Assembly: GCF_004323735.1 (NCBI RefSeq)
Contig: NZ_CP036455.1
Location: 4,831,101 to 4,895,100 of the forward strand
Length of the DNA: 64,000 nt
DNA from: Streptomonospora litoralis
Lineage (GTDB): Bacteria; Actinomycetota; Actinomycetes; Streptosporangiales; Streptosporangiaceae
Reading direction: 5' to 3'
This document shows, in pieces, positions 16,169 to 25,770 of the stretch (position 1 is the first letter of the stretch; every line of letters starts with the position of its first letter). The notes below the pieces were generated by a model. The model did not search any database, was not told the origin of the DNA, and saw only the letters and a list, made by a program, of their open reading frames with translations. A program made the position numbers and the translations under genes.

Positions 16169-18409
16169 ATCGCACCGCATCCGAATGAGCCGAACGACGG
16201 CCGAGGCGGCCCTGACGGCCGACCCGAGCCGCGGCACGCACCCACGCACCCGGACTCCGCGGAACACTCCGCCGCAGCCTCCGGCCCGCAGCAGCCGCAG
16301 CACGCGCCGCCCGCGGACAGCGGAGACCTCCTCGGCGGTGGAGCCCAGACCCCGCCCGGCGGCGCACAGCCCCAGGCCCCGGCGGCGCCGAGCGGCCCGC
16401 CGCCCGCCACACCGCAGCAGCCCGGAGACACCGGCGCCTCCGGCCCGCAAGCGGGCCACGCCGGGCCCGCCGGCGGCGCGCCGCAGCCGCCCCCGCACAC
16501 CGGGCCCTCCGGGCCGCAGCCCCCCGCGCAGCACCCGCGGCCCGGCGACCACCAGCCCCCGCACGCCCCCGCGGGGGGATCGGGTGGCCAGTATCCGCCT
16601 GTAGCGCAGTATCCGGCGGCGAGCGCGGGACAGCCGCCCGCGTCCGGCCCCCAGCAGCCCCACCCGGCCCAGCAGCAGCCGCCGACCGGTGGCCCCGCGC
16701 CCACCCAGCCGGCGGGCGCAGGCCGACAGCAGCCCCAGCCGGGCGCCGTGCCGCCCGGCCAGCCGCAGCAGCCCCCCGCGCCGGGAGGGCAACCGCCCCC
16801 GGCGCCCGGCTCCGGCCCCCAACAGGGGTGGCACCAGCAACCGCCGTATGCGGCGGCCGCAGGCCCGGGCGCGCCCCCGCAGGCGCCCCATCCCGAGCAG
16901 CCCCACCCCCAGCAGCCCCCCGCACCCGGAGGACAACCACCCCCGGCACCCGGCTCCGGCCCCCAACAGGGATGGCACCAGCAACCACCCCACCAACCCG
17001 GCCAACCCGGACCGGGCAGCCCCCAGACGCCCCACCCGCAGCAGCCCCCCGCACCCGGGGGACAACCGCCCCCGGCACCCGGCTCCGGCCCCCAACAGGG
17101 ATGGCACCAGCAACCGCCGTATGCGGCGGCCGCAGGCCCGGGCGCGCCCCCGCAGGCGCCCCATCCCGAGCAGCCCCACCCCCAGCAGCCCGGGCCGGGC
17201 GGCCAGACCGGGCAGCCGGGCCATCCGGGCCACCACAGTGCCGCGGGACCGCAGGGCGCGCCGCAGCAGCAGCGCCCCGGCCTGACCCAGGGACCCGGCC
17301 AGGGCCCGCAGTACCAGCAGCCTCCGGGCACGGGCGCACCCGCCGGCGGCGGGTACCCCGCGGCACCGGGCGCGGGGCCCGCCCAGCAGCATCCCGGCGG
17401 CCCGCAGACGGGCGCCCACCCCGGCGCGCCGTACCAGCAGCCGCCGAACCAGCCTCCTCCGGGTGGACACCCGGGTGCCCCGTATCAGCAACCGCCGAAC
17501 CCACACCAGCCGAACCAGCCCATCCAGGGCCGGGTCATGACGCCGGGCACGCCCACGCCCCACGGTGTCGAGGAGGAGCCCTACTTCCCACCGGACGCCG
17601 GCGCCTCCACGCAGAACATGAACGCCGTCGGCGAGGACGGCTCCACCCATGCCGGCAACCGGGTCGACGACGAGTTCGGCGGTCGCCCGATGTTCCGCGA
17701 CGACTCCCGTGCGGGCTCGGGTGGATCGAGCACGGCCGAGATCGACCTCTCGGAGATGGACGACGACGGCGGGGGACGCCGGGCCATGCCCAGCCCGCTG
17801 CTGCTCGTGGCGGGTTTCGTCGCGATCCTCGTGCTGGGCGGCGGAGGCGCGTTCGTCGTCGCGACCAGCGGCGCCGGAACGGACGCCGACCTGGCCGCGG
17901 GGGAAGCCCCCGACACCCCTGCGGAGCTGGAGACCGGTGACCTCTTCCCCAACTCGGTCGACGTCGCCGGCACGTCCTACACGCTGAGCACCACCGACGA
18001 CACCGACGAGTGCCCGACCGCCGCCCACGGCGGCTACGGCGGCGTCCTCACCGACAACAACTGCCGGCAGATCGTGCGGGCGACCTACGTCGGCGAGGAG
18101 AAATCGAGGGCCGTCACGGTCGGGATCGCGGCCATGGGCAGCCCCGAGGAGGCGCAAGCGGCCGAGCGCGCCCAGGAACTCGGCTCCGCGAAGTGGTTCG
18201 CGGGCCTGCAGGGCGAGGACGGCAGCGGCGCCGAGCGCATGGACGTCGCCGGCGGCCACGGTTCGGGCGCGCGCTGGGGCCCCTACCTGGTGTTCTCCCT
18301 GGCCGCGGCCAGCGACGGACGCGTCAACGAAAACCGCACCGAGGAGATGGCCGAGATCAGCGAGGGCTTCCTGGACGTTCCGCTCGGCTCGCTGGGCGAG
18401 GCCGTTTAG
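16169..18409 (+). CDS. Proline/glutamine-rich single-pass membrane protein with extracytoplasmic domain
   Basis: The protein is about 746 residues with unknown function. Residues 1 to about 535 are low-complexity Pro/Gln/Gly/Ala with repeated PPAPGGQPPPAPGSGPQQGW-type modules. An acidic linker and one membrane helix (PSPLLLVAGFVAILVLGGGGAFVV) follow, then an extracytoplasmic domain of about 180 residues with DECPTAAHGGYGG and DNNCRQIVRATYV (a likely disulfide pair). The layout resembles actinobacterial proline-rich membrane proteins of the division and wall region. The frame has no ATG, GTG, TTG or CTG near its N-terminus. The best-placed ribosome binding site (GGAG 16158-16161) is seven bases before an ATC at 16169, and GTG 15950 is the nearest canonical upstream start. 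The start is therefore uncertain. Confidence 0.7.
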   Translation: MAPHPNEPNDGRGGPDGRPEPRHAPTHPDSAEHSAAASGPQQPQHAPPADSGDLLGGGAQTPPGGAQPQAPAAPSGPPPATPQQPGDTGASGPQAGHAGPAGGAPQPPPHTGPSGPQPPAQHPRPGDHQPPHAPAGGSGGQYPPVAQYPAASAGQPPASGPQQPHPAQQQPPTGGPAPTQPAGAGRQQPQPGAVPPGQPQQPPAPGGQPPPAPGSGPQQGWHQQPPYAAAAGPGAPPQAPHPEQPHPQQPPAPGGQPPPAPGSGPQQGWHQQPPHQPGQPGPGSPQTPHPQQPPAPGGQPPPAPGSGPQQGWHQQPPYAAAAGPGAPPQAPHPEQPHPQQPGPGGQTGQPGHPGHHSAAGPQGAPQQQRPGLTQGPGQGPQYQQPPGTGAPAGGGYPAAPGAGPAQQHPGGPQTGAHPGAPYQQPPNQPPPGGHPGAPYQQPPNPHQPNQPIQGRVMTPGTPTPHGVEEEPYFPPDAGASTQNMNAVGEDGSTHAGNRVDDEFGGRPMFRDDSRAGSGGSSTAEIDLSEMDDDGGGRRAMPSPLLLVAGFVAILVLGGGGAFVVATSGAGTDADLAAGEAPDTPAELETGDLFPNSVDVAGTSYTLSTTDDTDECPTAAHGGYGGVLTDNNCRQIVRATYVGEEKSRAVTVGIAAMGSPEEAQAAERAQELGSAKWFAGLQGEDGSGAERMDVAGGHGSGARWGPYLVFSLAAASDGRVNENRTEEMAEISEGFLDVPLGSLGEAV
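16766..17190 (+). repeat. In-gene long tandem repeat of the proline-rich domain
   Basis: Three copies of a 129-144-base unit begin at 16766, 16910 and 17039. Each encodes QQPPAPGGQPPPAPGSGP followed by QQGWHQQPP. The first and third copies continue with a YAAAAGPGAPPQAPHPEQPH block that the middle copy replaces with a different sequence. DNA identity between copies is high, which suggests recent duplication or recombination. Confidence 0.85.
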
Positions 18410-19167
18410 TCGAGCGGGTCCGACTTCTTTCGACGCCTGCGGCGCCCGGGAGGCGGCTCGGGTCCACTGGGCGGCCTTGCTGGCCTGCCGGGAAACGGGT
18501 CGCTTGACGGAGAACGACGGGCACCGAGGACGGCGCAGGGTCCGGCCCGCGGTCAACACACCCGGTGCTCGCCGGTGGCGGGTGCGGCCGGGGGCGGCCC
18601 CGGTCCCCTGGGCGGCCTTGCTGACACGGCGGCGGCGCCTCCCCGCCCCCGCGCCCGCTATGTCCGATGTCCCGCAGTCGGCCGCGGCGATTGTGGCCAA
18701 ATTCCCAACAAACGCCGCTGGATTTCGTCATACGGGCACGATCGCCACGCTGCCCTGCGACATAACGGGCACGCGAGCGCCTCCCGGCTCCCCGGCCTCC
18801 TCGCCGCCCCCGTCGGGTGGTCCACCGGCGAGCACCCGACCCGACGACCGCAGGCCCAGCCATCCGCCGTGCTCGCTGCCCGTCGTTCGCCGTCAGGCGA
18901 CCCGCCGCCCGGCAGCAAGACCACCCCGCCACCCGGCAGACCACAAGGCCGCACAGCCACCCCGACCCGCCCCGTCGCGCGCGCCACCGGCGAGCACCCG
19001 AACCGACGACCGCAGGCCCAGCCATCCGCCACCGTCGCCGCCGCTTCTCAGCCAAGACCACCCCGCCACCCGGCAGACCGACATGGCCGCTTAGCGGACC
19101 GGGGGCGCCTCCGCCAGACGGGCCACCGGCGAGCACCCGCCCCGCCGGGCGCCCTATACAGGCAGGA
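18410..19167. repeat. Gene-free region with mosaic direct and inverted repeats
   Basis: This 758-base gap lies between convergent genes. A 44-base sequence starting CCACCGGCGAGCACCC occurs at 18822-18865 and 18984-19027 with one mismatch. Its first 16 bases recur at 19123-19138, and a similar stretch occurs inverted at 18562-18581. A 27-base sequence starting CAAGACCACCCCGCC is repeated exactly at 18916-18942 and 19053-19079. The segment 18490-18580 is an inverted, roughly 75 percent identical copy of 18815-18905. A GGTCCNCTGGGCGGCCTTGCTG motif repeats at about 18462 and 18602. Open frames here are shadows. The 18650-18780 stretch inside the inverted arms is less GC-rich and unique. It could be relics of a transposable element or a lineage-specific intergenic repeat. 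Confidence 0.7.
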
Positions 19168-19998
19168 TCAACGGGTGCGGACCCTGCGAGTGGTGGCCGC
19201 GCGGGCGGCCATCTGCTCCGGGGGCGGGTAACGGACCTCCTCCAGCGTGAGGCCGTGCGGCGCCACCACGTGCACGCCCGAGTCGCGCACTCCGGCCGCC
19301 AGCACCGCGGCGGGCCAGTCGTCGCCGCGGCGGCTCTCACCCACCGCCAGCATCGCGCCGACCAGGGCCCGCACCATGTTGTGGCAGAAGGCGTCGGCCT
19401 GGACCGTGGCCGCGTGCAGGTGCTCGTCGTCGGTGCGCCACTCCAGGCGCTGCAGTTCGCGCACGGTGGTCGCGCCCTCGCGCCGGCGGCAGTAGGCGGC
19501 GAAGTCGTGCTCGCCCATCAGCCCGGCGGCGGCCCGGTTCATCGCCGCGACGTCGAGCGGCCGCCGGTGCCACAGCACGTCGCGGCGGCGCAGCGGATCC
19601 ACGCCGCCGGGGGCGTCGCCGACCCGGTAGATGTAGCGGCGGAACAGCGGCGAGAACCGCGCGTCGAAGCCCTCCGGCGCGGTGCTGACACCGTGCACCC
19701 GTACGTCGGGCGGCAGGACGCCCGCCAGGCGGCGCAGCAGCCGCTCGGGTCCCTCGGCTCGGGCCACCTCTTCGTGCACGTCGAGGTGGGCGACCTGTCC
19801 GCGGGCGTGGACGCCCGCGTCGGTGCGTCCCGCGACTGTCAGACGCGCCTGCCGCGCCTCAAGCCGCAGAACGCGGCTCAGCGCCGCCTGCAGCTCCCCT
19901 TGAACCGTGCGTCGGCCGGGCTGCTCGGCCCAACCGGAGAAGTCCGTCCCGTCGTAGGCGATGTCCAGCCGCAGCCGGACCGGCGCACCGTCGGCCAC
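19168..19998 (-). CDS. truA: tRNA pseudouridine(38-40) synthase TruA
   Basis: TruA isomerises uridines 38-40 in the anticodon arm of tRNAs. It has 276 residues from GTG 19998. The catalytic Asp60 is in [17 protein letters not shown], with [16 protein letters not shown] at the N-terminus, and FLPPDVRV-like, [16 protein letters not shown] and [17 protein letters not shown] segments. Another GTG nine codons upstream lacks a ribosome binding site, whereas GGAG precedes 19998. It follows rplQ on the same strand, a common arrangement, but a hairpin at 20028-20059 lies between them. Confidence 0.96.
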   Translation of the reverse strand: MADGAPVRLRLDIAYDGTDFSGWAEQPGRRTVQGELQAALSRVLRLEARQARLTVAGRTDAGVHARGQVAHLDVHEEVARAEGPERLLRRLAGVLPPDVRVHGVSTAPEGFDARFSPLFRRYIYRVGDAPGGVDPLRRRDVLWHRRPLDVAAMNRAAAGLMGEHDFAAYCRRREGATTVRELQRLEWRTDDEHLHAATVQADAFCHNMVRALVGAMLAVGESRRGDDWPAAVLAAGVRDSGVHVVAPHGLTLEEVRYPPPEQMAARAATTRRVRTR

Positions 19999-20027
19999 CC
20001 CGCTCCAGCCCCCTCCCTGAAACACGC

Positions 20028-20059
20028 AGGTGCCCGACCCCCTCGGGGACCGGGCACCT
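20028..20059 (-). terminator. Hairpin between rplQ and truA
   Basis: Nine-base perfect arms AGGTGCCCG (20028-20036) and CGGGCACCT (20051-20059) enclose an inner CCCC/GGGG pair. There is no U tract. It is probably the end, or a partial terminator, of the alpha-operon transcript, with some read-through into truA possible. Confidence 0.6.
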
Positions 20060-20100
20060 CGCCGCCGTACCGCGGCCGACCGCGCCGACCGCGGGCGCGG

Positions 20101-20652
20101 CTACTTCTCGTCGGGCTTGCCCTCTGCGGACTCCGCGGACTCGGCGGACTCGGCGGAGGCCTCCGCTTCGCCCTCGGCCTGCTCGCTGCGGGCGGCCTGC
20201 TCGGCCTGGACCGGCTCTTCGGCGGTGGGCTCCTCGGCGGGAGCCGCGGCCGCCTCGGCGGTCTGCGGCCGACGGGCGGCCGGCGGGGTCGCCGGGCCGG
20301 CCTCGACCAGCTCGATCACGGCCATGGGGGCGTTGTCGCCCTTGCGGGGCCCGATCTTGGTGATGCGGGTGTAGCCGCCGGGCCGGTTCTCGTAGCGCGG
20401 GCCGATCTCGGTGAACAGCTCGTGCACCACGGCCTTGTCCGTGATCTTGGTGAGCACCTGGCGCCGGGCGTGCAGGTCGCCGCGCTTGCCCAGGGTGATG
20501 AGCTTCTCGGCGTAGGGACGCAGCCGCTTGGCCTTGGCCTGGGTGGTCTTGATCTGACCGTGCTGGAACAGCGCGGTCGCCAACTGCGCCAGCAAGTGCC
20601 GCTCATGTGTCGGACCGGCCCCCAGGCGGGGTCCCTTGGTCGGCGTGGGCAT
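20101..20652 (-). CDS. rplQ: 50S ribosomal protein L17
   Basis: The protein has 183 residues. The L17 core (about 1-120) has [40 protein letters not shown], and [20 protein letters not shown]. The last 60 residues are an Ala/Glu/Ser-rich acidic tail with SAE repeats, a common actinobacterial addition that is probably disordered. It is the last gene of the rpsM-rpsK-rpoA-rplQ set. Confidence 0.97.
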   Translation of the reverse strand: MPTPTKGPRLGAGPTHERHLLAQLATALFQHGQIKTTQAKAKRLRPYAEKLITLGKRGDLHARRQVLTKITDKAVVHELFTEIGPRYENRPGGYTRITKIGPRKGDNAPMAVIELVEAGPATPPAARRPQTAEAAAAPAEEPTAEEPVQAEQAARSEQAEGEAEASAESAESAESAEGKPDEK

Positions 20653-20749
20653 GGTCTCGTTCTCCTAGTGGTGCGGTCCCCCGCCCACCGCGGAGGCGGG
20701 CAGGGGACCAGTTACGAAGGCTTGTCAGTACCTCGGCGCGCAGAAGGGC

Positions 20750-21769
20750 CTAGTACTGCTCGGTCTCGACGAAGGCCTCGTCCTCGTCCTCGGAGCCGTA
20801 GGAGTCGGCCGCGGTGCTCGGGTCGAATCCGGGCGGGGAGTCCTTCAGGGACAGGCCCATGTCGATGAGCTTCTGCTTGACCTCTTCGATGGACTTCGCG
20901 CCGAAATTCCTTATATCGAGAAGGTCCTGCTCGGAGCGGGCGACGAGCTCGCCGACGCTGTGGATGCCCTCGCGCTTGAGGCAGTTGTAGGACCGGACCG
21001 TGAGGTTGAGGTCCTCGATGGGCAGGGCCAGATCGGCGGCCAGGGCGGCGTCCGTCGGCGACGGGCCCATGTCGATGCCCTCGGCGTCGACGTTGAGCTC
21101 GCGCGCCAGGCCGAACAGCTCGACCAGGGTCTTGCCCGCACTGGCGACGGCGTCGCGCGGACGGATGCTCGGCTTGGTCTCGATGTCGACGATCAGCCGG
21201 TCGAAGTCGGTGCGCTGCTCGACACGCGTGGCCTCGACCTTGTAGGTGACCCGCAGCACCGGCGAGTAGATCGAGTCGACCGGGATGCGACCGATCTCCT
21301 GGCCCTGCTGCTTGTTCTGCGTCGCCGAGACGTAGCCGCGGCCGCGCTCGACCGTCAGCTCCATCTCCAGCTTGCCCTTGCCGTTCAGGGTCGCGATGTG
21401 CAGGTCGGGGTTGTGCACCTCGACACCCGCCGGCGGAGCGATGTCGGCGGCGGTGACCACACCCGGGCCCTGCTTGCGCAGGTACATCAGCACCGGCTCG
21501 TCGTGCTCGGAACTGATGACCAGGCCCTTGAGGTTGAGGATGAGCTCGGTGACATCCTCCTTGACGCCGGGCACGGTGGTGAACTCGTGCTCGACGCCCT
21601 CGATGCGGATGCTGGTGACCGCTGCCCCCGGAATGGAGGACAGCAGAGTGCGGCGAAGCGAGTTGCCGATCGTGTAACCGAATCCCGGCTCCAGCGGTTC
21701 GACGACGAACTTGGAGCGGAACTCGCCGAGGGACTCCTCGGAGAGCGTCGGACGCTGAGCGATCAACAT
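20750..21769 (-). CDS. rpoA: DNA-directed RNA polymerase subunit alpha
   Basis: The protein has 339 residues. The N-terminal dimerisation domain (to about 230) has [28 protein letters not shown]. The C-terminal domain that binds UP elements and activators (about 250-315) has [20 protein letters not shown] and the [13 protein letters not shown] helix. It ends in an acidic tail. It sits between rpsK and rplQ. rpsD, which in many bacteria lies just before rpoA, is absent here. Confidence 0.98.
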   Translation of the reverse strand: MLIAQRPTLSEESLGEFRSKFVVEPLEPGFGYTIGNSLRRTLLSSIPGAAVTSIRIEGVEHEFTTVPGVKEDVTELILNLKGLVISSEHDEPVLMYLRKQGPGVVTAADIAPPAGVEVHNPDLHIATLNGKGKLEMELTVERGRGYVSATQNKQQGQEIGRIPVDSIYSPVLRVTYKVEATRVEQRTDFDRLIVDIETKPSIRPRDAVASAGKTLVELFGLARELNVDAEGIDMGPSPTDAALAADLALPIEDLNLTVRSYNCLKREGIHSVGELVARSEQDLLDIRNFGAKSIEEVKQKLIDMGLSLKDSPPGFDPSTAADSYGSEDEDEAFVETEQY

Positions 21770-21903
21770 GGCGGATGATTCCTTTCCCCGGGCCGCCCGC
21801 TATATGACGGCCACTGGACGGCCCCGCGGTCGCGGGGCCCGATCTGCCCTGCCCGTTGCGCACCCTCGTGGGACGCGAAAGGCAGCGCGGCTGCGCGCCG
21901 CTC

Positions 21904-22308
<405 letters not shown>

Positions 22309-22399
22309 AGCTGAAAACTCCCAAGATCATCGGTCCGTTGCGGTCTTCACGTCCGGGCGCCTGCGCGCTCCGCGGCGCCCGGGCGGCGGCAACGGCTAC

Positions 22400-22780
22400 T
22401 TACTTCTTGCCGACCTTCTTCTTGCCGGCCACGGTCTTCTTCTTGCCCTTGCGGGTGCGCGCGTTGGTCTGCGTGCGCTGGCCGTGGACCGGCAGGCCGC
22501 GGCGGTGGCGGATGCCCTCGTAGCTGCCGATCTCCATCTTGCGGCGGATGTCGGCCTGCACCTCGCGCCGCAGGTCGCCCTCGACCTGGTAGTTGGCGTC
22601 GATCCACTCGCGCAGCTTGACGAGGTCGTCCTCGCTCAGGCTGTGGACGCGGGTCTCGGCGCTGACGCCGGTGTTCTGGACGGTCTCGACGGCGCGGGTG
22701 CGGCCGATCCCGTAGACGTAGGTAAGGGCGATCTCCACCCGCTTGTCGCGGGGGAGGTCGACGCCGGCGATGCGTGCCAT
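22400..22780 (-). CDS. rpsM: 30S ribosomal protein S13
   Basis: The protein has 126 residues. It begins [20 protein letters not shown], contains [10 protein letters not shown], the [19 protein letters not shown] core, and a very basic lysine-rich C-terminal tail. It is followed by rpsK. The 212-base gap to rpmJ upstream is longer than the other gaps in this cluster. Confidence 0.98.
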   Translation of the reverse strand: MARIAGVDLPRDKRVEIALTYVYGIGRTRAVETVQNTGVSAETRVHSLSEDDLVKLREWIDANYQVEGDLRREVQADIRRKMEIGSYEGIRHRRGLPVHGQRTQTNARTRKGKKKTVAGKKKVGKK

Positions 22781-22992
22781 ATGGGCGATCTCCTCAACTG
22801 TCTCTGCGGAGGTTGTCCCCGTCCCACCCTCTCGTCGCCCATCGACGAGGCCCCGGCCTCCGACCGGGGGTTCTCCCCTCTCAGGTGAGGGGATCGGGAC
22901 AGGACTGTCGGTTGGCCGCCGCGGCTGACCGCGGGGCTGGAAGCGTCGTCAGTGCACTGCGCGGAGAAACCTGCGCGAAGCCGCGGGGGCGC

Positions 22993-23106
22993 TCAGCCCT
23001 GGCGCTGCTTGTGGCGCGGGTCCGAGCAGATGACCATGATCGTGCCGTGGCGACGGATCACCCGGCACTTCGCGCAGATCTTCTTGACGCTCGGCTTGAC
23101 CTTCAT
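22993..23106 (-). CDS. rpmJ: 50S ribosomal protein L36 (zinc-binding form)
   Basis: This 37-residue protein reads [20 protein letters not shown] and then [17 protein letters not shown]. Cys11, Cys14, Cys27 and His32 form the zinc site, so this is the zinc-containing C+ version. It lies between infA and rpsM. Confidence 0.97.
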   Translation of the reverse strand: MKVKPSVKKICAKCRVIRRHGTIMVICSDPRHKQRQG

Positions 23107-23172
23107 GGTGGCTCCGGACTCCTGGAACTCGTACGTCACTGCGACCGCCGGTGACCCGGCGACGGTGGCGGA

Positions 23173-23394
23173 CTACTTGTACCGATAAACGATGCGCCCG
23201 CGCGTGAGGTCGTACGGGCTCAGCTCCACGACGACGCGGTCGTCGGGGAGGATGCGGATGTAGTGCATCCGCATCTTGCCGCTGATGTGGGCAAGCACCT
23301 TGTGCCCGTTGTCGAGCTCCACTCGGAACATAGCGTTGGGTAGGGACTCGATAACGGAGCCCTCGATTTCGATGGCGCCGTCTTTCTTAGCCAT
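23173..23394 (-). CDS. infA: Translation initiation factor IF-1
   Basis: This 73-residue OB-fold protein starts with the canonical [12 protein letters not shown] and ends in [12 protein letters not shown]. An ATG six codons upstream is in frame, but the conserved N-terminus fixes ATG 23394, with GGAGG only two bases upstream. It heads the infA-rpmJ-rpsM-rpsK-rpoA-rplQ run. Confidence 0.97.
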   Translation of the reverse strand: MAKKDGAIEIEGSVIESLPNAMFRVELDNGHKVLAHISGKMRMHYIRILPDDRVVVELSPYDLTRGRIVYRYK

Positions 23395-23583
23395 ATCCTC
23401 CACCGGGACCATCCCCGCTGGAAGCGGGGAACATACGGAATGACCCGAGCACTGCGCCCGGGCACTGCTGAAGCGATAGCGAACACTGAGAAATCAGGTC
23501 GACTGCGACAGCACGGCACGGCGGCGAGCGGACGCGAGCGCTGGCGGGCAGCCCGACCCAACAGCCCGAGTGTGGGCATAGCC

Positions 23584-23589
23584 ATTCTA
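23584..23589 (-). promoter_or_regulatory. Candidate -10 element for the infA (alpha) operon
   Basis: TAGAAT on the minus strand lies in the 272-base gap upstream of infA, where the sequence is less GC-rich than its surroundings. No clear -35 is visible. It would give a leader of about 185 bases. Confidence 0.35.
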
Positions 23590-23666
23590 CCCCGCTCGCG
23601 CAGGTGCTGCCGACACAGCGGCCGCCGACGCGGCCGCCGGCACCGGAGCGCGCGAGGCCGGAGGCG

Positions 23667-24143
23667 CTAGCGTCCCCCGGTCTGCGGACCGCCGCGGTTG
23701 GCGGCCGCAAGTGCAAGGGTGATGAACACCATCACGATACCCCACGGGCCGAGCACCCACAGAAACCACGGGTAGCCGTCGCTGGCGCCGGTGAGGAACA
23801 GGATCAGCCAGATCGTGAAGCACAGCAGGTTGACGCCGCCCCACAGTCCCCAGGGGATGGCCAGCGCCGGATCGCGCAGGAGGCCCAAGAGACCCCCGTC
23901 GGCACCCAGCGGCGGAGGCGGCGGCTTCGGCGGCTCCGCTGCCAGTGCGGCGAGGTCGCGCTCGGGCAGGTCGGCGGTCAGCGGTTCCAACTCCCCGCGG
24001 GTCCGCGCGTTGTAGGCGTTCTCCAGACGGGTGGTGAACTCGTCGTTGTCCAGGCGGCCGTCGGCGAAGTGCTGCTGCAGGAACTTGGCCACGCGGTCGC
24101 GGTCGGCGTCCGAAGCCCGGATCGGTGGTGAGGACTCCGACAT
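23667..24143 (-). CDS. DUF1707 domain-containing membrane protein
   Basis: The protein has 158 residues. An N-terminal DUF1707 domain (about 5-60: PIRASDADRDRVAKFLQQHF, LDNDEFTTRLENAYNARTRGEL) is followed by a short proline-rich linker and two hydrophobic segments (VNLLCFTIWLILFLTG and FLWVLGPWGIVMVFITLALA). DUF1707 proteins are actinobacterial and uncharacterised. The fold is related to short SHOCT-like domains. The gene lies between map and infA and is probably transcribed separately. Confidence 0.9.
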   Translation of the reverse strand: MSESSPPIRASDADRDRVAKFLQQHFADGRLDNDEFTTRLENAYNARTRGELEPLTADLPERDLAALAAEPPKPPPPPLGADGGLLGLLRDPALAIPWGLWGGVNLLCFTIWLILFLTGASDGYPWFLWVLGPWGIVMVFITLALAAANRGGPQTGGR

Positions 24144-24292
24144 CGCCCACTCTCCTTAGGCTGCTGCACAAGCGCGGGCGCCCGCCCGCACGCCTATCGT
24201 AGGCGACCCGGCAGGGACCGCGGCCGCGCCGCGGTCGGCCGCGGCGCCGCCGACCCCGCCCGCCATCCGGCGCGGAACCGGGCTGCAGGCGG

Positions 24293-25120
24293 CTATTGGA
24301 AGCCGGGGTCGGGGAACCCGAGCCGGGCGATCCGCTCCCGGTTCTCCTCGCGGGCGGTGAGCACCAGCGGCCCCTCGGCCGTGATGGCCACCGAGTGTTC
24401 GAAGTGCGCGGAGCGCTCGGCGTCGCGGGTGACGACCGTCCAGCCGTCCTCCAGCTGCACGACGTGGCGCGTGCCGGCGTTGGCCATCGGCTCGATCGCC
24501 AGGCACATGCCTTCGACGAGCTCCTGGCCCTTGCCGCGCTTGCCGTAGTTGAGCACGTGCGGGTCCATGTGCATCTCGGTGCCGATGCCGTGGCCGCCGT
24601 ACTCCTGGACGTTGCCGAAGCGCCCGGCGGAGCGCATGGATCCGTCGATCGCGGCCCCGATGTCGCCCAGGTGGTTGCCGGGCCGCAGCTCGGCGATCCC
24701 CCGCCACATGGACTCCTCGCAGACCTCCATGAGCCGCAGGTCCTGGGCACGCGGCGTGCCGACGGGCATCGTGACGGCGGAGTCGCCGTGCCAGCCGTCC
24801 AGCACGGCCCCGCAGTCGATGGAGATGATGTCGCCCTCGGCCAGCACCTTGTCGGCGCGCGGGATACCGTGCACGACCTCGTCGTTCACCGACGCGCAGA
24901 TGGAGCCGGTGAACCCGTAGTAGCCCTTGAACGAGGGCACCGCACCCGCGTCGCGGATGCGGGCCTCGGCGATCGCGTCGAGATCCAGGGTGCTCATTCC
25001 GGGCTCGACGGCGGCGCGCAGCGCATCCAGCGTGCGCGCCACCACCTTGCCCGCTTCGCGCATCCTGGAGATCTCGGCCGGCGTCTTGATCTGCACCGCC
25101 GGCTCGTTCTTGCGGAACAT
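24293..25120 (-). CDS. map: Type I methionine aminopeptidase
   Basis: This enzyme removes the initiator methionine from nascent proteins. It has 275 residues. The metal ligands are visible: Asp in IISIDCGAVLDGWHGDSAV (two), His in YGGHGIGTEMH, Glu in LAIEPMANAG, and Glu in SAHFEHSVAIT. It starts at ATG 25120, which overlaps the adk stop by one base (TGATG). It is therefore translationally coupled to adk in the secY-adk-map unit. Confidence 0.97.
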   Translation of the reverse strand: MFRKNEPAVQIKTPAEISRMREAGKVVARTLDALRAAVEPGMSTLDLDAIAEARIRDAGAVPSFKGYYGFTGSICASVNDEVVHGIPRADKVLAEGDIISIDCGAVLDGWHGDSAVTMPVGTPRAQDLRLMEVCEESMWRGIAELRPGNHLGDIGAAIDGSMRSAGRFGNVQEYGGHGIGTEMHMDPHVLNYGKRGKGQELVEGMCLAIEPMANAGTRHVVQLEDGWTVVTRDAERSAHFEHSVAITAEGPLVLTAREENRERIARLGFPDPGFQ

Positions 25121-25770
25121 CACGCGCCGCTTCGCAGCGCGGCCTTGGCCCGCTCGGTGACCTCGTCGACGCTTCCGGTGGCCTCGATGGCCACCAGGAT
25201 GCCCTCGCCCTCGTAGAACGAGACGAGCGGCTCGGTCTGCTCGCGGTAGACGTCCAGCCGGTGACGGACGACCTCCTCGCGGTCGTCCTCGCGCTGGAAC
25301 AGCTCTCCGCCGCAGGTGTCGCACACGCCCTCGGCCGCGGGCGGCTCGAAGTCCACGTGGTGGACGGCGTTGCAGTTGCGGCACTGGCGGCGGCCGGAGA
25401 GGCGCTTGACGACCTCCTCCTGGTCGACCCTGAGTTCGAGCACGGCGTCGAGCCGCCCGCCCAGGTCGTCCAGGATCTTGTTCAGCGCCTCCGCCTGGGC
25501 GACGTTGCGCGGGAAACCGTCGAGCAGGAAGCCGTCCTTGGCGTCCTCCTGCCCGAGCCGGTCGCGCACCATGGCGTTGGTGACCTCGTCGGGGACCAGG
25601 TCACCCCGATCCATGTAGGCCTTCGCCTGCTTTCCCAGCTCGGTGCCACCGCTGACGTTGGCACGGAAGATGTCGCCGGTGGACACCTTCGGAATCGACA
25701 TTTCGGACGCCAAGATCTGGGCCTGGGTGCCTTTTCCGGCTCCCGGGGGTCCCACCAATACGGCACGCAC
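25120..25770 (-). CDS. adk: Adenylate kinase (zinc-lid type)
   Basis: It interconverts ATP plus AMP and two ADP. It has 216 residues, the P-loop [13 protein letters not shown], the AMP-binding [11 protein letters not shown], and [14 protein letters not shown]. The lid carries four cysteines (CRNC near residue 128 and CDTC 20 residues later), so it binds structural zinc, which is unusual compared with the short-lid enzymes of many actinobacteria. GTG 25770 overlaps the secY stop codon (TAGTG). Confidence 0.96.
   Translation of the reverse strand: MRAVLVGPPGAGKGTQAQILASEMSIPKVSTGDIFRANVSGGTELGKQAKAYMDRGDLVPDEVTNAMVRDRLGQEDAKDGFLLDGFPRNVAQAEALNKILDDLGGRLDAVLELRVDQEEVVKRLSGRRQCRNCNAVHHVDFEPPAAEGVCDTCGGELFQREDDREEVVRHRLDVYREQTEPLVSFYEGEGILVAIEATGSVDEVTERAKAALRSGA

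Noticed and set aside
15809-18700. 963-codon minus-strand frame opposite the proline-rich gene
   Set aside because: Arg/Gly/Leu-rich composition follows from the complement of Pro/Gln codons. It has no start signal, and the plus frame has a membrane helix and a folded C-terminal domain.
18822-19138. CRISPR array suspected from the repeated CCACCGGCGAGCACCC cores
   Set aside because: Spacing is irregular (162 and 139 bases), there are too few copies, the repeat extent varies, one copy is inverted, and no cas genes are present.
18477-19231. Overlapping 200-codon frames in the repeat region
   Set aside because: They consist of Pro/Arg/Ala translations of the DNA repeats, differ between the strands, and show no ribosome binding site or fold.
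24293-25384. Longer methionine aminopeptidase starting at 25384
   Set aside because: The extra 88 residues are an out-of-frame read of adk. The Map family N-terminus and the TGATG junction fix the start at 25120.
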